Under the pieces are notes generated by a model. It was given only the letters and a program-made list of their open reading frames with translations, did no database searches and was not told the origin of the DNA. DNA of 64,000 nt. It comes from Halorarius halobius. Its GTDB lineage: Archaea > Halobacteriota > Halobacteria > Halobacteriales > Haloarculaceae. This document shows positions 7,245 through 16,219 of this stretch, piece by piece. The stretch spans positions 186,001 through 250,000 of the forward strand of contig NZ_CP101162.1 of the NCBI RefSeq assembly GCF_024298865.1, given 5' to 3'. Every line of letters begins with the position of its first letter. Within the stretch, counting starts at the first letter, position 1. A program made the position numbers and the translations under genes.

Positions 7245-9830
7245 ATGGCAGCCACGCAGGTCCAGTACAACGTCGGCGGGATGAGCTGCTCGTTCTGCGC
7301 CGAGACGATCAACAAGGCGTTAGAACGCACTGATGGGGTCGAAGACGCCAACGTCAGCATCGCGCACGAAGAGGTGCTGATCCAGTACGACGACGATGTC
7401 GTCTCCGATGTCGACCTGCGGGACACGCTACGCGACCTCGGGTACACGATCCGGGACCCCGATAAGGAGAAACGCTTCGCACAACAGCAGGAAGAACTCG
7501 AGGACGGCAGGCGACGACTCCTCATCAGCGGAATCGCATCCATCCTCTCCCTGGTACTGATGGGGATTATGGTCGCGCGCAACGGCTGGAACATCTTCGC
7601 CGAGACCGACCAGCAGTGGATGTGGTACGGGTCACTCGCACTTGCGCTCGTCACGATGTTCGGGCCAGGCATCTACATCAAAAAGAAGGCCTACAACAGT
7701 CTACGACGGGGCATCTTCAACCAACACGTCCTCCTGGAGGCGGGTGCATTTGCTGGCCTCGCAGGTGGCTTCCTCGGCTGGTTCGTCTTTACCGGATCGG
7801 GCTTTCCCGTTGTGCACTTTTTCATCGTCGCGACGTTCATCACCACCTACCACATCCTCTCCGAATACACGAGCCTCATCGTCCGGACGCGCGCTTCGCG
7901 GGCGGTCAACGACCTCATGGATCTCCAGCCCGACACCGCCCGCCGCGTCACCGAGGACGGTGACGTCGAGGAGGTCGATGTCGACGACCTCGAGGTGGGT
8001 GACCACGTCCGTGTCAAGCCCGGCGAAAACCTGCCGATCGATGGCGAAGTCATCGACGGTGAGAGCGCGGTCGACGAATCCGTCGCGACCGGCGAGTCCA
8101 CGCCGATCGACAAGCAGCCCGGCGACGAGGTGATCGGCGGCAGCGTCAACGAGACTGGCACGCTGCTGATCGAGGTGACCGCGACCGGCGAGGACGCGTT
8201 CCTCAATCAGGTCGCCCAGCAGATCGAGGAGGCCCGTGCGATGAAGCCCGGGATCGTCCAGCTCGCCGACCGCGTCCTGAAATACTTCGTGCCGGGCGTG
8301 CTCTCGATTGCGGCTGCCGCGTTCGGCTTCTGGCTAGTGGTCCCGGCTGTGTTCCCGGGGACCGTTCTCGGGAGCGGCCCGCAAGTCGAAACCGCCGTGT
8401 TCGCTGCCATCTCTGCGCTCGTGCTCGGGTACCCGTGTGCGCTCGGGATGGCGACGCCGCTTGCACTCATCCGTGGTGGGGGTGAAGCTGCTCGACATGG
8501 GATCCTGATGCGTTCTGGGGACGCCTTCCAGGTGTACGGTGACGTCGACACGATCGTCCTCGACAAGACGGGGACGATCACCGAGGGCGAACCTGCCGTC
8601 GACACCGTCGTCGGAATCGATGCACACGCCGAGGTCGAGATCCTCCGGATGGCGGCGAGTGCGGAGGCGTTCTCGGAGCACCCGCTTGCCGACGCTATCC
8701 TCGACTATGCTGACAAGCAAAACGTCAGCTTCCCCGATCCAGAGACGTTCGACTCGGTCACGGGCAAGGGTGTTACGGCAACTGTTGATGGCAACGAGGT
8801 GCTCGTCGGGAAACCTGGCTGGCTCGACGAGGAGGGCGTCGATCTGGGTGCCGGCGAGGACGCGATCGAGGACCTCCAACGTCGCGGGCTGACGACGATC
8901 GGCGTCGTTGTCGATGGCGAACTCGTCGGGCTAGTCGGGATCGGCGATGAGGTCAAGGCCGATGCTGAGGACACCATTCAGCGGATCAAAGATGCAGGGA
9001 TAGCGCCGGTGATGATCACGGGCGACAACGAACGCACCGCCCAGGCGGTGGCTGACGAGGTCGGAATCGACCGGGTGATGGCTGAGGTACTTCCTGACGA
9101 CAAGCGGGATGAAATCCGCCGTCTCCAGGAAGAGGAAGGCGAGCGCGTGGCGATGGTCGGAGATGGGATCAACGATGCACCTGCACTGACGCAGGCCGAC
9201 ATCGGCATCGCCATCGGTGCGGGGACGGACATTGCCATCGAGAGTGCGGACATCGTCCTGATGGGCGACCGCCTCGGTGGAGTGATGGACGCCTACGAGA
9301 TCGCTCAGACGAGCTACAAGAAGACCCGTCAGAACCTGCTTGGAGCGTTCAGCTTCAACGGGATCGGTGTCGCGGCCGCGACGACGGGGCTGGTTCATCC
9401 CGTGTTTGCGATGCTCGCGATGGTCGCCTCGGTGTCGGCGGTATTGGCCAACAGTTTCGCCGGCCAACTGCTCTCCGGAGAGGGCATCAAGACCGACTTC
9501 TCGGTCGACGGCGTGGGCGGTGAGGAGCCGACGGAAGCCGAGACGGCCGAGGAGACAGCGATGGAGTCCGAGAACGAAGCTGCCGATGGCGAGAAGCCGG
9601 CCCGCGAGACGGTGGTGTTCGACGTCGACCTGCACTGTGGCGGCTGTGAAGACCGAGTCACGGACGCGCTGGACGAACGCGATGGCGTCCGAGAAGTCCG
9701 TGCCGACGCCGACGAGCAACACGTCGAGATCACGTTTAACCCCCACCAGATCAGCACCGAAACGCTCCGGCAAACGATCAGCGACCTCGGCTATGCTGTC
9801 GATAAAATCGAGCCAACACCGACGCCCTAG
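7245..9830 (+). CDS. P1B-type heavy-metal translocating ATPase with HMA domains at both ends
   Basis: 861 residues. Order: N-terminal HMA domain (GMSCSFC near residue 13), transmembrane bundle, actuator domain with TGES, membrane motif LGYPCALG near residue 394, phosphorylation site DKTGT near 438, SEHPLA nucleotide-binding motif near 477, GDGINDAP near 638, two last membrane helices, an acidic linker, and a second HMA domain (HCGGCE near 797). It exports a soft metal from the cytoplasm at the cost of ATP. Odd points: the ion-binding motif is YPC rather than CPC, and helices 7-8 read FN and MVASVS instead of the CopA signatures YN and MxxSS, so metal choice may differ from classical CopA. Start ATG preferred over a GTG two codons upstream. 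Confidence 0.92.
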   Translation: MAATQVQYNVGGMSCSFCAETINKALERTDGVEDANVSIAHEEVLIQYDDDVVSDVDLRDTLRDLGYTIRDPDKEKRFAQQQEELEDGRRRLLISGIASILSLVLMGIMVARNGWNIFAETDQQWMWYGSLALALVTMFGPGIYIKKKAYNSLRRGIFNQHVLLEAGAFAGLAGGFLGWFVFTGSGFPVVHFFIVATFITTYHILSEYTSLIVRTRASRAVNDLMDLQPDTARRVTEDGDVEEVDVDDLEVGDHVRVKPGENLPIDGEVIDGESAVDESVATGESTPIDKQPGDEVIGGSVNETGTLLIEVTATGEDAFLNQVAQQIEEARAMKPGIVQLADRVLKYFVPGVLSIAAAAFGFWLVVPAVFPGTVLGSGPQVETAVFAAISALVLGYPCALGMATPLALIRGGGEAARHGILMRSGDAFQVYGDVDTIVLDKTGTITEGEPAVDTVVGIDAHAEVEILRMAASAEAFSEHPLADAILDYADKQNVSFPDPETFDSVTGKGVTATVDGNEVLVGKPGWLDEEGVDLGAGEDAIEDLQRRGLTTIGVVVDGELVGLVGIGDEVKADAEDTIQRIKDAGIAPVMITGDNERTAQAVADEVGIDRVMAEVLPDDKRDEIRRLQEEEGERVAMVGDGINDAPALTQADIGIAIGAGTDIAIESADIVLMGDRLGGVMDAYEIAQTSYKKTRQNLLGAFSFNGIGVAAATTGLVHPVFAMLAMVASVSAVLANSFAGQLLSGEGIKTDFSVDGVGGEEPTEAETAEETAMESENEAADGEKPARETVVFDVDLHCGGCEDRVTDALDERDGVREVRADADEQHVEITFNPHQISTETLRQTISDLGYAVDKIEPTPTP

Positions 9831-9864
9831 TAGCTGCTAGCGCTGGATCGAAATGGTGGTCTTC

Positions 9865-10190
9865 CTAATGCCGATCGGGGGCCCCGTCGAGGAAATGATC
9901 CACCATCGCGATGAATGTAGACGCAAACCCCGTTCCCGAACTCCAGAAGGCCGTCTCCCGCTGGATGCCAGGCAATTCTTCGTCACCGACATACTATGTA
10001 GGACCGTCTCGTGATCGACCAGTAGCATCCGCCCCATGTGATCATGGTTGGCCATGTGTTCATGGGGTCCCCTCACCGTGATGGCGTCGTCCTCACTAAC
10101 CCTCGTTCCGAAATGTTCTCTTCTGTCATGCCGAACCAAAAACCGTTGATTCAGGGTTGCAAACCACTGCCTTCTTTGATAACCAGCCAC
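9865..10190 (-). pseudogene. Remnant of a TrmB-like transcriptional regulator C-terminal domain
   Basis: Two adjacent minus-strand frames read as one protein: HMANHDHMGRMLLVDHETV in one frame, then VGDEELPGIQRETAFWSSG continuing to HFLDGAPDRH and a stop in another. The break is near 9990-10003, where a single-base change would join them. The sequence type (LLVD-E-V-S, ETAFWSSGTGFA) is that of the C-terminal domain of haloarchaeal TrmB/HTH regulators. No HTH domain remains upstream. It lies between the convergent P1B ATPase and aconitase genes. Confidence 0.6.
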
Positions 10191-10203
10191 TCTGGATAGA
10201 GCC

Positions 10204-12138
10204 TCACGCCTTATAATCCTCGATTAATCCGCCCTGCAGGACGATCTCGACCTGGCGCGGGTTCAAACTATGCTCGGCCTGGAACGTCGTGTCCTGCGTG
10301 GCGTTTCGCACGGTGACCTCGTGACCGTTCTGTATCTCCTCACGAATCGCGGGAAGTTCGAGGGTATCGCCTTGGTCGATGGCTTCGTAGTCGGCTCGGT
10401 CGACAAATTCGAGCGGCACGATACCGAAGTTCACGAGATTTTGCCAGTGAATGCGAGCATAGCTGACAGCCAGCGCAGCCCGCATCCCTAGATAGTAGGG
10501 CGCTAGGGCTGCATGCTCGCGTGAACTCCCCTGCCCGTAGTTCGACCCGCCGACGACTAGCCACGGCGCTCCCTGCTTCTGGGCTCGCTTGTAGAATCCC
10601 TGCTCAACCTGGTCGAATACCCACTCGCTGATCTTCGGGATGTTCGACCGGTACGGAAGCACCTCCGAGCCGGCGGGCATGATCTCGTCGGTCGACACGT
10701 CGTCGCCGACCTTCATCAGCACGGGACCGGCGATAGCGTCCGGGACGCGTTCGAAATCTGGCAAGGATTTTACGTTGGGGCCCTTTTCCAGCTCGCCACC
10801 GGGGGTCTCGGGGGGAGCGCTCAGCGCCGTCTCATCCACGATGATTTCCTCGGGCTCGGTCCAGCCTGGGTACTCGATATCGTGCGTTTCCTCGAGGGTT
10901 CGTGGATCCGTGATCTCACCTGTGAGCGCGCTTGCAGCCGCGGTCTCAGGGCTGCACAGGAACACGCTGTCTTCGCGGGTGCCGGTACGTCCGGGGAAGT
11001 TCCGCGGGACCGTTCGCAGGCTGTTTTGGCCAGAGGCCGGCGCCTGGCCCATCCCGATGCACCCGTTGCACCCGGCCTGGTGGATGCGGGCACCGCTCGC
11101 GATCAGCTTGCGGAGATAGCCCATCTCCGTCAAGTTCTCAAGCATCTGTCGAGAGGTTGGGTTCACATCGAAACTGATCTCGGATGGAATCCGTTGTCCA
11201 TCGACGATCATCGCCGGAACCGCGAAGTCGCGAAGCCCCGGGTTCGCGCTGGATCCTATGTAGGCCTGGTAGATGTCCTCGCCCTGTACGTCCGCGACCG
11301 GAACGACGTTACCGGGACTGGAGGGTTTGGCGATCAGCGGTTCTATCTCATCGAGGTGAATCGTCTCCGTCACGTGGTACTCGGCGTCATCCTCGGGCTG
11401 CAACGTCTGAAACGCTTCCCTGCGTTGTTGCCGTGAGAGGAACCGCTTGACGGCGTCGTCGGCGGGGAACACGGTGCTGGTGGCACCCAATTCGGTACCC
11501 ATGTTCGCGATCACGTGGCGGTCCATCGCAGTCAGGGTTTCCAAGCCAGGTCCGTAGTACTCGATGACGCGCCCGACGCCACCGTCGACATCGTGACGTC
11601 GCAGCATCTCGAGGATCACGTCCTTGGCGCTGCACCAGTCTGGGAGTTCGCCGTGCAACTCGACGCCCCACACCTCGGGCATATTCACGTGGTAGGGTTC
11701 GCCGGCCATCGCCATCGCCACGTCGAGGCCGCCAGATCCGATCGCCAGCATGCCCATCGCACCAGCGGCTGGCGTGTGTGAATCCGATCCGAGTAATGTC
11801 TTGCCCGGCACGCCAAACCGCTCCTGGTGGACGGGGTGCGAAACGCCGTTGCCGGCGGGCGAGAACCAGATGCCCCACTTCTCGCAGGCGCTTCTCAAAA
11901 ACAGGTGATCGTCGGGATTCTTGTTGTCCTCCTGAATCAGGTTGTGGTCCACGTACTGCGCGGAGAGTTCACTTTCGAGGTGTTCGACCTCCATAGCTTC
12001 GAGTTCGAGCATGACCATCGTGCCGGTGGCGTCTTGGGTCAGCGTCTGATCGATCTCCAGCGCGATCTCTTCGCCCGGTTCCATCTGCCCTTCAACTAGG
12101 TGATCTTCGATGAGTTTCTCCGTTACAGTCCCAGGCAT
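10204..12138 (-). CDS. acnA: Aconitate hydratase
   Basis: 644 residues, the length of the single-chain haloarchaeal aconitase. It interconverts citrate and isocitrate in the citric acid cycle through a [4Fe-4S] cluster. Visible: GSDSHTPAAGAMG near residue 120, GCNGCIGMGQAP near 354 (two cluster cysteines), and the swivel domain from about 470 with GGSNYGQGSSREHAALAP near 530. The position where mitochondrial-type aconitases have the first cluster cysteine (SCTNS) reads YIGSSANPG here (near residue 293), so one cluster ligand is replaced or supplied elsewhere. Isolated from other cycle genes. Confidence 0.92.
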   Translation of the reverse strand: MPGTVTEKLIEDHLVEGQMEPGEEIALEIDQTLTQDATGTMVMLELEAMEVEHLESELSAQYVDHNLIQEDNKNPDDHLFLRSACEKWGIWFSPAGNGVSHPVHQERFGVPGKTLLGSDSHTPAAGAMGMLAIGSGGLDVAMAMAGEPYHVNMPEVWGVELHGELPDWCSAKDVILEMLRRHDVDGGVGRVIEYYGPGLETLTAMDRHVIANMGTELGATSTVFPADDAVKRFLSRQQRREAFQTLQPEDDAEYHVTETIHLDEIEPLIAKPSSPGNVVPVADVQGEDIYQAYIGSSANPGLRDFAVPAMIVDGQRIPSEISFDVNPTSRQMLENLTEMGYLRKLIASGARIHQAGCNGCIGMGQAPASGQNSLRTVPRNFPGRTGTREDSVFLCSPETAAASALTGEITDPRTLEETHDIEYPGWTEPEEIIVDETALSAPPETPGGELEKGPNVKSLPDFERVPDAIAGPVLMKVGDDVSTDEIMPAGSEVLPYRSNIPKISEWVFDQVEQGFYKRAQKQGAPWLVVGGSNYGQGSSREHAALAPYYLGMRAALAVSYARIHWQNLVNFGIVPLEFVDRADYEAIDQGDTLELPAIREEIQNGHEVTVRNATQDTTFQAEHSLNPRQVEIVLQGGLIEDYKA

Positions 12139-12219
12139 AGTCGGAAATACGACGAGACTCCCCTTTGTTCTTGGGCTGCTATGCGAGGACGAGAATGCTC
12201 TTACGAATTAGCGCACGGT

Positions 12220-12549
12220 CTAGTTCAGCACCTCCACAGGAGTGTCGGCATCGAGAGCCTGATCCATCAGCCCGTTCCACGACGCCGCGCTGGCGTGATT
12301 GACGAGGACATCGATGGGGTCGAACGCATCTCTGACGGTTTTGAATCTCTCCCGGATTTCCTCAACGCTGGTGAGATCGGTTGGAACAGCGAGTCCCTCT
12401 CCCGGGTCTGGTAGGTCGACCGCGAGTTCCTCGATGGACTCCGTCGAACGTGCGAACAGGGCGACGCGACACCCCTCAGACGCGAATTTTCTGGCAAGTG
12501 ACTCACCGAGTCCGGGCCCCACGCCGGCGATTACTGCGATACGTGCCAC
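12220..12549 (-). pseudogene. Truncated short-chain dehydrogenase/reductase
   Basis: 109 residues with an intact SDR start: VIAGVGPGLGESLARKF (the glycine-rich NAD(P) motif) and DVLVNHAS (the NNAG-equivalent). It stops at 12220 before the catalytic Ser-Tyr-Lys triad, where family members run to about 230-260 residues. No continuation is seen in the other frames before the aconitase gene. The stub cannot be a working dehydrogenase. Confidence 0.65.
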
Positions 12550-12708
12550 AGTAACACATCCATGTGAGTTCTAAAACGGTGATGGTGCACATCAACAGCC
12601 AGAGGGCACCTGTGAATGAGCGGTGATATCGAATAGGGCTCTGTCGCATGAGCCGTCGCTGGTTGGATACGGCGAGGGCCTTTTCGTCCTTGGCATCCTA
12701 CGAATCGT

Positions 12709-13125
12709 ATGCCTGTTGAGACTGATGCTGAAGTCCGAGAGATACTCGGAAAAAAGACGGTCGCTGTCGTCGGGTGTTCATCGACCCCGGGAAAGGACGC
12801 TCATGAAATCCCGAAATATCTCCAGGCACAGGGGTACGAGATCATCCCGGTCAATCCCAACGCAGATACTGTCTTGGGACGATCTGCCTACGATTCACTC
12901 TCCGATGTCGAGGAAGAGATCGATATCGTGGACGTCTTTCGACCCAGTGCCGAAGTCGCAGGAATCGTGGACGAGGCGCTTGCGCGCGACGACGTTGAGG
13001 TCATTTGGCTCCAACTCGGTATTCACGACGACGAGGCTGTCGCTCGGGCGGAAGCAGCCGGGCTGCGCGTCGTCCAGAATCGGTGTATGAAACCCGAACA
13101 TCAGCGTCTGATCGCGTCTGCCTGA
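12709..13125 (+). CDS. CoA-binding (Rossmann) domain protein, YccU type
   Basis: 138 residues. The N-terminal motif KTVAVVGCSSTPGKDAHEI and the later VDVFRPSAEV and ARAEAAGLRVVQNRCM segments are those of the small CoA_binding family, related to the first domain of succinyl-CoA synthetase alpha subunits. Its biochemical role is unknown in the family. It stands alone with its own upstream region of about 160 bases. Confidence 0.85.
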   Translation: MPVETDAEVREILGKKTVAVVGCSSTPGKDAHEIPKYLQAQGYEIIPVNPNADTVLGRSAYDSLSDVEEEIDIVDVFRPSAEVAGIVDEALARDDVEVIWLQLGIHDDEAVARAEAAGLRVVQNRCMKPEHQRLIASA

Positions 13126-13236
13126 TCGAGTGTCCGCCACGAATTGATGGAGCCGCGACGCGGACAGTCTTCGCGATCTGCTGTGGCTGTCTTGATGCCG
13201 ACTTAATCTGGTGATCCTGGCGAGGATACGGAGGCT

Positions 13237-13704
13237 TCACTCGAAACGAGCGGTCTCTGTTCCACATTCCAGACATCGCGTGATTTTCACTGTACCGTTC
13301 TCGCTCCGTTCGATTGTATTGGGCGTGCGTTCCCTGCATGATTCACATGCACGACGAATCTCTGACTTCCCCGCTTCTTGCGGTGCTCCAATAGCGAGTG
13401 CGATAACTCGTTCATTACCCTTGTTGATCCCTTGCTGATACTCTCCAGGTGCAAACCGTATCACCTCGTCTGGTCCAACAGACACGAACCCCTCTTCGGT
13501 TTCGAAGGTGACTTGGCCCTCTTGGATGACAAACACTTCTTCCTGCTTTTCATGCATGTGATACCCGTATGCGAAGCTATCGCCCGGTGCGAGTTCGTAG
13601 TAGTTCAGTGCCACGTTCATGGCGTTTACCGCATCGGTCAACGGCCGCTGGACAGTGGCTGAATCGACGCGTTCGTCGATTTCGTCAATCCGTATCTTAT
13701 CCAT
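13237..13704 (-). CDS. Cupin domain protein with C-terminal zinc ribbon
   Basis: 155 residues starting MDKIRIDEIDERV. The cupin barrel shows YGYHMHEKQEEVFVI (metal-binding His/Glu) and the second motif around APGEYQQGINKG. The C-terminal 50 residues hold two Cys pairs (CESC and CLEC) that should bind zinc. The longer frame to 13731 adds a hydrophobic leader that does not fit the paralogue at 30846-31340. Substrate unknown; such proteins may bind small ligands or act in gene regulation. Confidence 0.82.
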   Translation of the reverse strand: MDKIRIDEIDERVDSATVQRPLTDAVNAMNVALNYYELAPGDSFAYGYHMHEKQEEVFVIQEGQVTFETEEGFVSVGPDEVIRFAPGEYQQGINKGNERVIALAIGAPQEAGKSEIRRACESCRERTPNTIERSENGTVKITRCLECGTETARFE

Positions 13705-14229
13705 GACCGAAGCGATGGCCAAGACGCACAAAATACTATCTGGCCGTCCAGAACGATCGGGTCAGTACACTAGGGTCAAGGTTGGAGCGGTGGTGGCCAA
13801 TATATGGATTCAGGAGCTGTCGACCAGTCCATTCGTGATATCGACGAATTGGGTCGTGTTGATACCCGTAAGGGCAAACGTGGCTGTAACCGCACAATCA
13901 GAGAAGATAAGATTCCACGGGGAACTGGTAGCAGAAACCTGACCGGAATTCCGACTGTGATCCCTCCTGATAGGGGTCACCGGGCTGTAACCGACTGAGT
14001 TGAAGGTTGTCCTAGGATGATATTGGAGATCGTCGTATCTCCGGTAGTCGAGCCAGCCCGGCCCATCCATGCTACATTCGCTCCCACCGATGCAAGGAAT
14101 ACCGTTGCGGGTAGCCATCCGTTCTCGAGGGAGTAGCGCGTTGTGGCTGCAGGGTGGTTTTCTAACGACGCACTTCCCGTTACTATTCTGGCCACAGAAT
14201 ACCCGGAACTCCTCGTCGAAGCCAGAACT
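13705..14229. other. 525-base stretch without a supported gene
   Basis: Several long frames overlap but none has convincing composition. Two minus-strand pieces look like protein that has lost its frame (near 13985-14130 and 13810-13965, the second containing FALTGINTTQFVDITNGL), so it may hold a decayed gene of unknown type. Confidence 0.3.
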
Positions 14230-14727
14230 ATGAGCGTAAACAACGACCACGACCAGGGTATCGGAGACGAAACAGCAACTCCGTTCGAGGCAACGTGGGC
14301 GTGGAAAGGTGGTGGGATCGCCGGCTTCCTCGCCACGGTGGTAATGGGTACAGTCATTAGCGTTATGCACCTACCGACGTTGCAGCTCGCCATTGCCGGT
14401 CTCTACGGACAATCTGGGAATCTTATTGCCGGCTGGGTCGCCCATTTGGTGCACGGAACACTATTCGGGATGATTTTCGCCCTCCTGCTGTCAGCCCCCG
14501 GGCTGTACCGAGTTACTGAGTGGTACTGGAAAACGATCGTTGCCGGCATCGTCTTCGGGATGATGCTCGCGGTGGTCGGTGCGGGGATCATCATGCCCAT
14601 CTGGTTGGGGGTTACCGGGTTCTCCACGCCCCCTCCAATCCCGAACGTTACCACGCCGCTACTTCTCTGGCATCTGATCTACGGGCTCGTACTCGGTGGT
14701 CTATTCCCGGTATTGGAAGATAATTAG
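14230..14727 (+). CDS. Multi-pass membrane protein (DUF6789-like)
   Basis: 165 residues with a soluble N terminus of about 25 residues and four hydrophobic segments (near 30-50, 65-95, 105-130, 140-160). The motifs HLVHGTLFGMIFALL and HLIYGLVLGGLFP repeat the pattern His-Leu-x-Tyr/His-Gly found in haloarchaeal membrane proteins of this type. It resembles the protein at 38638-39063. Transport or sensing roles are guesses only. An in-frame start 29 codons upstream is possible but adds no membrane segment. Confidence 0.7.
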   Translation: MSVNNDHDQGIGDETATPFEATWAWKGGGIAGFLATVVMGTVISVMHLPTLQLAIAGLYGQSGNLIAGWVAHLVHGTLFGMIFALLLSAPGLYRVTEWYWKTIVAGIVFGMMLAVVGAGIIMPIWLGVTGFSTPPPIPNVTTPLLLWHLIYGLVLGGLFPVLEDN

Positions 14728-14830
14728 AAGGAACTGTTTTCATACGTCTACCTCGGATCGAACACCCAATACGACCCCATAGCCGAAGCTGGACACGTCT
14801 TTTCAGATAGATCGACTTCGGTGAGCAACT

Positions 14831-14845
14831 AGTAACCCGGTTACT
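14831..14845. promoter_or_regulatory. Perfect 7-1-7 palindrome, possible operator
   Basis: AGTAACCCGGTTACT lies about 105 bases before the small zinc-finger gene at 14950 and about 105 bases after the membrane-protein gene. A regulator site is possible; no second copy was noticed. Confidence 0.3.
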
Positions 14846-14919
14846 ATTACGTTAGTACAGGTGTAATCCTGCAGTGGACTGTTAGCACGGAACAATAGAT
14901 TACTGCCGCGAGCCCCTGA

Positions 14920-14926
14920 TTTATTT
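14920..14926 (+). promoter_or_regulatory. TATA box of the DUF7559-like gene
   Basis: TTTATTT centred about 27 bases before the ATG at 14950, the layout of a leaderless promoter. Confidence 0.5.
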
Positions 14927-14949
14927 GAGCGCTCACGTAACAGGGGACT

Positions 14950-15108
14950 ATGCCTGCGACACTTGAAATTGCGTGCGAAAACGGTGATTGTGAACTGGAT
15001 ATGGCCGAACTCCACTACACGTATGATATGCCTGACGATGTCACAGTCGACGATTTCCAGTGTCCCTACTGTAGGCAGTCAGACTCCTTACGGGAAATCG
15101 AACCCTGA
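14950..15108 (+). CDS. Small zinc-binding protein (DUF7559-like)
   Basis: 52 residues, starting MPATLEIACENGDCELDMAE and ending with a CPYC pair. Two Cys pairs (near residues 9/14 and 41/44) should form a zinc ribbon. The acidic HYTYDMPDDV centre matches small haloarchaeal proteins I know as DUF7559. A TATA box sits at the right distance. Function unknown. Confidence 0.7.
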   Translation: MPATLEIACENGDCELDMAELHYTYDMPDDVTVDDFQCPYCRQSDSLREIEP

Positions 15109-15293
15109 ACCGAGGGAGGGATTATAGCAAGGTTCCCAACGTTTGTATGTGGCGGTGAGGCGCAAGTACTCTAGTGACTGTCTCGTAAGTTTCCAGTTCG
15201 TGACTCCGTCACCTATCAGTTGTCTTAATCCTATGCCCCTTGCGTGTAAATGTCTATCAGTCCTCGGACGCGCGTTTGAGGACTCGAAAAACT

Positions 15294-16142
15294 ATGAACC
15301 GACGGAACACCCTCAAAGCGCTCGGATCGATCGGTGTAGCGGCCACAGCCAGCTTGGGCACCGCAAGTGCTTCGAAAGGCGGTGATGGAAACGATGAAAG
15401 CCCGAAAAACCCGGGGCGAGTCAACGCATATAACGGTCGGAAAACCCTCGCCACGCCTGATCTTGGCGGGTTCGACCACGTACTCGTCTACCTGGCGGAA
15501 CCGAAGATCGAAGGTGAGTGGGACGGCGTTGAGAAAGCCGAACACTTCCAACGTGAGATCATGGATCGGACGACTGACGAGATTATGGCAAATCGGCGGA
15601 CGGCTGAAACGTTCTACGAAGAGCGATTTGGCATCGAGTTAGAATCGTTCGACGGCGAAGACGAACTGTTCGAACCGAAGACGACAGACGACGGGAAGGC
15701 AGTGTTGAACCCAGCCTATCAAGATCCAGATGTCGGGTATCATGCGTACGTGGTTTCGGGTAGAGGAATGCCGAACCCATACGACGAGGACGCTACGAAC
15801 CGCGACGAGATGCGAACCGGGAAAGTCCGGGATGGCGGCTGGCACGTCACGATCAGAGAGCCGATGACGCTGCATGGCACCTACGGCGGGGAGGAAGGGG
15901 TTGAGATCGATGCGCCATCGCTTCTCGCTTTCGGCAATTATAATATCAAAATGGGCGATCAGGAGGCGCCGATCGTGTTGGATTTCAAATCTGCTGATCC
16001 GATCCTAGTTTATCTCGATGGTCCTAAGGCTTTCAATTGCGACTTGTCCCACGACGACTGGGGTGCAGGTGCTGCCCGCGGCGTCATCGGGCTTCCCGGT
16101 GGCGCTATTCGGAACGTGCTCACATTCCCTGCGAACAGGTGA
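15294..16142 (+). CDS. Tat-exported secreted protein, unknown
   Basis: 282 residues. It starts MNRRNTLKALGSIGVAA with a twin-arginine signal and an Ala-x-Ala cleavage region (near residue 27), no lipobox cysteine, so it should be released or cell-wall bound. The mature part is hydrophilic with several aromatic-rich strands and a single cysteine near the C terminus, followed by a Gly/Ala-rich tail. No fold recognised. The frame extends 18 codons upstream, but the signal peptide fixes the start at 15294. Confidence 0.75.
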   Translation: MNRRNTLKALGSIGVAATASLGTASASKGGDGNDESPKNPGRVNAYNGRKTLATPDLGGFDHVLVYLAEPKIEGEWDGVEKAEHFQREIMDRTTDEIMANRRTAETFYEERFGIELESFDGEDELFEPKTTDDGKAVLNPAYQDPDVGYHAYVVSGRGMPNPYDEDATNRDEMRTGKVRDGGWHVTIREPMTLHGTYGGEEGVEIDAPSLLAFGNYNIKMGDQEAPIVLDFKSADPILVYLDGPKAFNCDLSHDDWGAGAARGVIGLPGGAIRNVLTFPANR

Positions 16143-16219
16143 ACGACGGCGGTACCACCGCTCTCCGTTTTTCAGTTCTACAACCGGAGATGCCATCCAC
16201 AGAACGAACCACCATCAGC

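Noticed and set aside
8931-9773. 280-residue minus-strand frame inside the P1B ATPase gene
   Set aside because: Complete overlap with conserved ATPase motifs on the other strand.
14831-14845. Palindrome AGTAACCCGGTTACT as part of a replication origin
   Set aside because: No iteron set, no Orc1/Cdc6 gene and no AT-rich unwinding region nearby.
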